Shown here piece after piece: positions 7,485 to 9,588 of a stretch of DNA of 9,588 bases (the first letter of the stretch is position 1; each line of letters starts with the position of its first letter). Position numbers and translations under genes: made by a program. Below the pieces are notes generated by a model, which saw only the letters and a list, made by a program, of their open reading frames with translations, had not been told where the DNA came from and made no database searches. The stretch spans positions 1 to 9,588 of the forward strand of contig JAGSPS010000100.1 in the NCBI GenBank assembly GCA_018262315.1. The letters run 5' to 3'. The DNA is from Deltaproteobacteria bacterium. GTDB taxonomy: Bacteria > Myxococcota_A > UBA9160 > PR03.

Positions 7485-8453
7485 GTGAGCGCGCCTGCGA
7501 CGGTGGCGATCACCGGTTTGCGCACGTTCATCGGGCAGCGCATCGCCGAGCGACTCGCCACACGCGCACCGCGACTGCGTGTGGTCGGCATCGACCTGCG
7601 ACGGCCGCAGCGCCTCGAACGCAAGATCGCCTTCGAACGCGTCGACCTGACGGACCCCGCTTCGCACGCGCGGCTCGCCGAAATCTTCGCCCGCGAGCGC
7701 GTCGAGGCCGTGCTCCACGCGGCATTCCGCCGCGATCCCACGCCGGATGTCGAGACCGATCACGAACTCGAGACCGTCGGCACGCTGCAACTCCTGCACG
7801 CGTGCACCGCCGCGAAGGTTCCACGCCTGGTGGTTGCGTCGACCACGATGCTCTATGGGCCGCGCGCCGACAACCCGAATTACCTCACAGAGTGTCATCC
7901 TTTGCGGGGTCATCCCGAAGCGCATTGTGTGCAGAACCGCGTGCAGGTCGAGGCGTTGCTGGTGGATTGGGCGCGCCGCCATCCGCACGCACAGGTGACG
8001 GTCCTGCGCTGCGCATGGTTGATGGGGCCGAGCTACTTCGACCGCGTCGTGCGGCATTTCGCGCGCCCCATCGTGCCGACGCTGCTCGGCTACGATCCGC
8101 TGCTCCAGTTCGTACACGAGGAAGATTGCCTCGACGCCTTCGAGCAGGCGGTGCTGGACGCCCATCCCGGCGTCTACAACGTGGTCGCTCCGGATCCGCT
8201 GCCACTTTCGACGATCCTGCGCCTGTCGGGTACCACGCGGGCACCGCTTCCGGCAGCGATCCTCTATCGCATGCGCGACCTCGCTGCGCGCGCGGCAACC
8301 GGCGATCCCCCCGCTGCGTTCTACGATTACCTGCGCTGGACCTGGGTGGCCGACGGCGCGCGCGGCTATGCCGCCTTCGGCGAACCGGCCTACACATCGC
8401 GCGAGGCCTGGATCTCGTTCGTTTCGTCGCGCCGGCTGCGGCAGTATCGGTAG
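7485..8453 (+). CDS. Extended SDR / NAD-dependent epimerase-dehydratase-like protein with degenerate active site
   Basis: Rossmann-fold protein of the extended short-chain dehydrogenase/reductase family; 322 residues. The N-terminal nucleotide-binding motif is TGLRTFIG (10-17), a TGxxxxxG variant. D37 (GIDLRR) is the adenosine-ribose-binding position, VDLTDP (53-58) follows, and the ASTTMLYGP block (118-126) supplies the Ser/Thr site. In the usual YxxxK position I read C148-VQN-R152, so both the catalytic tyrosine and lysine are replaced. LGYDPLLQFVHEEDCLDAFE (201-220) closely resembles, from memory, actinobacterial GalE2-like proteins (Rv0501 type). The gene is 13 nt upstream of an acyltransferase gene, the same pairing as Rv0501-Rv0502, so a role in envelope lipid or glycolipid metabolism is inferred. 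A sugar epimerase activity is not supported, because the catalytic residues are missing. The start is GTG at 7485. Confidence 0.88.
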   Translation: MSAPATVAITGLRTFIGQRIAERLATRAPRLRVVGIDLRRPQRLERKIAFERVDLTDPASHARLAEIFARERVEAVLHAAFRRDPTPDVETDHELETVGTLQLLHACTAAKVPRLVVASTTMLYGPRADNPNYLTECHPLRGHPEAHCVQNRVQVEALLVDWARRHPHAQVTVLRCAWLMGPSYFDRVVRHFARPIVPTLLGYDPLLQFVHEEDCLDAFEQAVLDAHPGVYNVVAPDPLPLSTILRLSGTTRAPLPAAILYRMRDLAARAATGDPPAAFYDYLRWTWVADGARGYAAFGEPAYTSREAWISFVSSRRLRQYR

Positions 8454-8457
8454 GAGG
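8452..8457 (+). promoter_or_regulatory. Ribosome binding site of the acyltransferase gene (AGGAGG)
   Basis: AGGAGG overlaps the stop codon of the SDR gene and is 9 nt before GTG at 8467. It fixes this start against a nearby out-of-frame GTG at 8471 and suggests the two genes are translated from one message. Confidence 0.7.
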
Positions 8458-8466
8458 ATCCCGCGC

Positions 8467-9429
8467 GTGAGTGAGCAAGACGGCGACCTCGGCGCACCGC
8501 CCGGCAGCGCACCCGTGCTGCGCGACGCGCTCGACGCGCTGCGCGAACGGCTGCACGAGCGCTTTACGCCCGCGAACGCCGACGGCGTCGACTGGATGGC
8601 GCTCTACGAATCCATGCGCCGGCGCTTCGCGTCCCTGGGCATGCGCGATCTCTCCGCCGATGTCGACGACTTCGGCATGGACGCGGAGGCGATCGCCAGC
8701 GCGCGGCCCTGGCTCGATCTGCTCTACGACCGCTGGTGGCGCGTCACAGTGTCGGGAGTCGAAGCTGTACCGCGCGGACGCGCGAGTCTCTTCGTGGCGA
8801 ATCATTCTGGGCTGCTGCCGTGGGACGGGCTGATGATCGCCGCGGCGCTCGGGCGACACCAGCCCGCTGCGCCGCGCGCTCGCTTCCTGGTCGCCGACTG
8901 GCTCGCGACGCTGCCGTTCGCGCAGCCATGGATCGCGCGGCACGGCGGCGTGCGCGCGTGTCGCGAGAATGCCGAGCGCCTGCTGCGCACCGATCGCTCG
9001 GTGATCGCGTTTCCGGAGGGCGCCAAGGGAGCGGCCAAGGTCTTCCGCCAGCGCTACCGGGTGCAGCGCTTCGGCCGCGGTGGGGTCGTGCGCACGGCGC
9101 TCGCGCTCGGCGCGCCGCTCGTGCCGGTGGCGGTCGTCGGCGCGGAGGAGGCGCATCCTGTGCTCTTCAAGGTCGAGACGGCCGCCCGCGCGTTCGGGCT
9201 TCCTTTCATCCCGGTGACGCCCACCTTCCCGGCCCTGGGGCCGCTCGGGATCGTGCCGCTGCCCACGAAATGGTCGATCGTGTTCGGCGCCCCGATCGAG
9301 ACGACCGAACTCGGCCCCGACGCCGCCGACGACGAGATCCTGGTGTGGCGCATGACCGAGGAGCTGCGCTCGCAGATCCAGTCGATGGTGGAGGTCGGCG
9401 TTCGCGAACGCCCGTCCGTGTGGCGCTGA
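8467..9429 (+). CDS. Lysophospholipid acyltransferase family protein (PlsC/MGAT-like)
   Basis: Acyltransferase of the glycerolipid acyltransferase superfamily, expected to move a fatty acyl group from acyl-CoA or acyl-ACP to a glycerolipid or lysolipid at the membrane; the acceptor is unknown. The product has 320 residues. Residues 15-90 form a leader with DDFGMD (67-72) and WLDLLYDRWWRV (82-93), which usually precedes the catalytic domain in this subgroup. Catalytic block I is NHSGLLPWD (112-120), with H113 and D120 spaced HX6D rather than the classical HX4D of PlsC. This wider spacing resembles the monoacylglycerol-acyltransferase-like branch. The block III motif is FPEG (182-185), followed by KGAAKVFRQRY, and then VPVAVVGAEEAHP (219-231). 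There is no obvious signal peptide or strong membrane segment. The start is GTG at 8467 with AGGAGG 9 nt upstream; the gene directly follows the SDR gene and is probably co-transcribed with it. Confidence 0.92.
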   Translation: MSEQDGDLGAPPGSAPVLRDALDALRERLHERFTPANADGVDWMALYESMRRRFASLGMRDLSADVDDFGMDAEAIASARPWLDLLYDRWWRVTVSGVEAVPRGRASLFVANHSGLLPWDGLMIAAALGRHQPAAPRARFLVADWLATLPFAQPWIARHGGVRACRENAERLLRTDRSVIAFPEGAKGAAKVFRQRYRVQRFGRGGVVRTALALGAPLVPVAVVGAEEAHPVLFKVETAARAFGLPFIPVTPTFPALGPLGIVPLPTKWSIVFGAPIETTELGPDAADDEILVWRMTEELRSQIQSMVEVGVRERPSVWR

Positions 9430-9497
9430 GTCCCAGCCTCGATCCGGCATTGCCGGGCGCGATCGAACGGCCGCGATCGGCGGCGAAAGGACCAGCC

Positions 9498-9588
9498 GTG
9501 CGCCGGGTGGCTCGTCGCGTCGGGGCTGCCGAGGCGCACATCCGTGAGCCGGAGGAAGAAGGTCTGGTAGGGTGGAGCCGGGGCGGGC
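9498..9588 (+). CDS. Possible start of a further plus-strand gene (unrecognised, cut by window edge)
   Basis: A GTG at 9498 preceded by AAAGGA opens a frame without stops to the end of the window, about 30 codons (begins VRRVARRVGAAEAHIREP). The gap to the acyltransferase stop is 68 nt. High GC keeps all frames open here, so an open frame is weak evidence and I recognise no family. Bases 9430-9497 hold only a small 5-bp inverted repeat (ccggc-att-gccgg, 9444-9456) with no T-tract. Confidence 0.25.
   Translation, partial: MRRVARRVGAAEAHIREPEEEGLVGWSRGG

Noticed and set aside
6161..8470. Long plus-strand open frame (769 codons) across the deacetylase and SDR genes
   Set aside because: It is antisense to the deacetylase, out of frame with the SDR gene, and low in recognisable motifs; both overlapped genes carry complete family signatures.
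7885..9450. Minus-strand 521-codon open frame opposite the acyltransferase and SDR genes
   Set aside because: It is a composition-driven shadow rich in Arg/Pro, with no family resemblance, opposite genes with clear motifs and ribosome binding sites.

Overview
The window is high-GC bacterial chromosome carrying the promoter-proximal part of a division and cell-wall (dcw) cluster on the minus strand, followed on the right by three unrelated genes. The cluster reads right to left: mraZ, rsmH (mraW), ftsL, ftsI (PBP3), murE and the first 164 codons of murF, which runs off the left edge. MurE has the DNPR signature of a meso-diaminopimelate-adding enzyme. FtsI ends in a PASTA domain. With the very high GC and GTG starts, this fits a Gram-negative from the former Deltaproteobacteria (Myxococcota, Binatota or Desulfobacterota-like). 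That placement is an inference from protein flavour, not from a marker gene.

Layout. Positions 1-493 hold the murF 5' end and 510-2060 hold murE. ftsI is at 2060-4072, ftsL at 4069-4524 and rsmH at 4524-5483. The junctions are translationally coupled: TGATG at rsmH/ftsL, a GTGA overlap at ftsL/ftsI, TGATG at ftsI/murE, and a 16-nt gap before murF. A 189-nt gap (5484-5672) separates rsmH from mraZ (5673-6131). It contains a long three-segment imperfect hairpin and a second, perfect 11-bp hairpin, and the two share an arm sequence. Upstream of mraZ (6132-6361) lie a candidate sigma-70 promoter, three TGGGN-type MraZ boxes on an exact 10-bp period, and a possible terminator for the gene before it.

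Right part. A class II histone deacetylase-family amidohydrolase (6362-7417, minus) precedes mraZ in the same direction. Divergent from it, on the plus strand, is a two-gene unit: an extended SDR (NAD-dependent epimerase/dehydratase-like) protein at 7485-8453, and a PlsC/MGAT-like lysophospholipid acyltransferase at 8467-9429. This pair resembles the actinobacterial galE2-acyltransferase (Rv0501-Rv0502) arrangement. The SDR protein lacks the usual YxxxK catalytic pair. The last 159 bases may hold the start of another plus-strand gene, with weak support.

How it works together. MraZ most likely autoregulates the operon through its boxes. RsmH methylates 16S rRNA. FtsL and FtsI are divisome components. 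MurE and MurF build the UDP-MurNAc-pentapeptide used by the septal synthase. I see no defence system, mobile element, CRISPR array, tRNA or rRNA. The least explained item is the structured mraZ-rsmH spacer.
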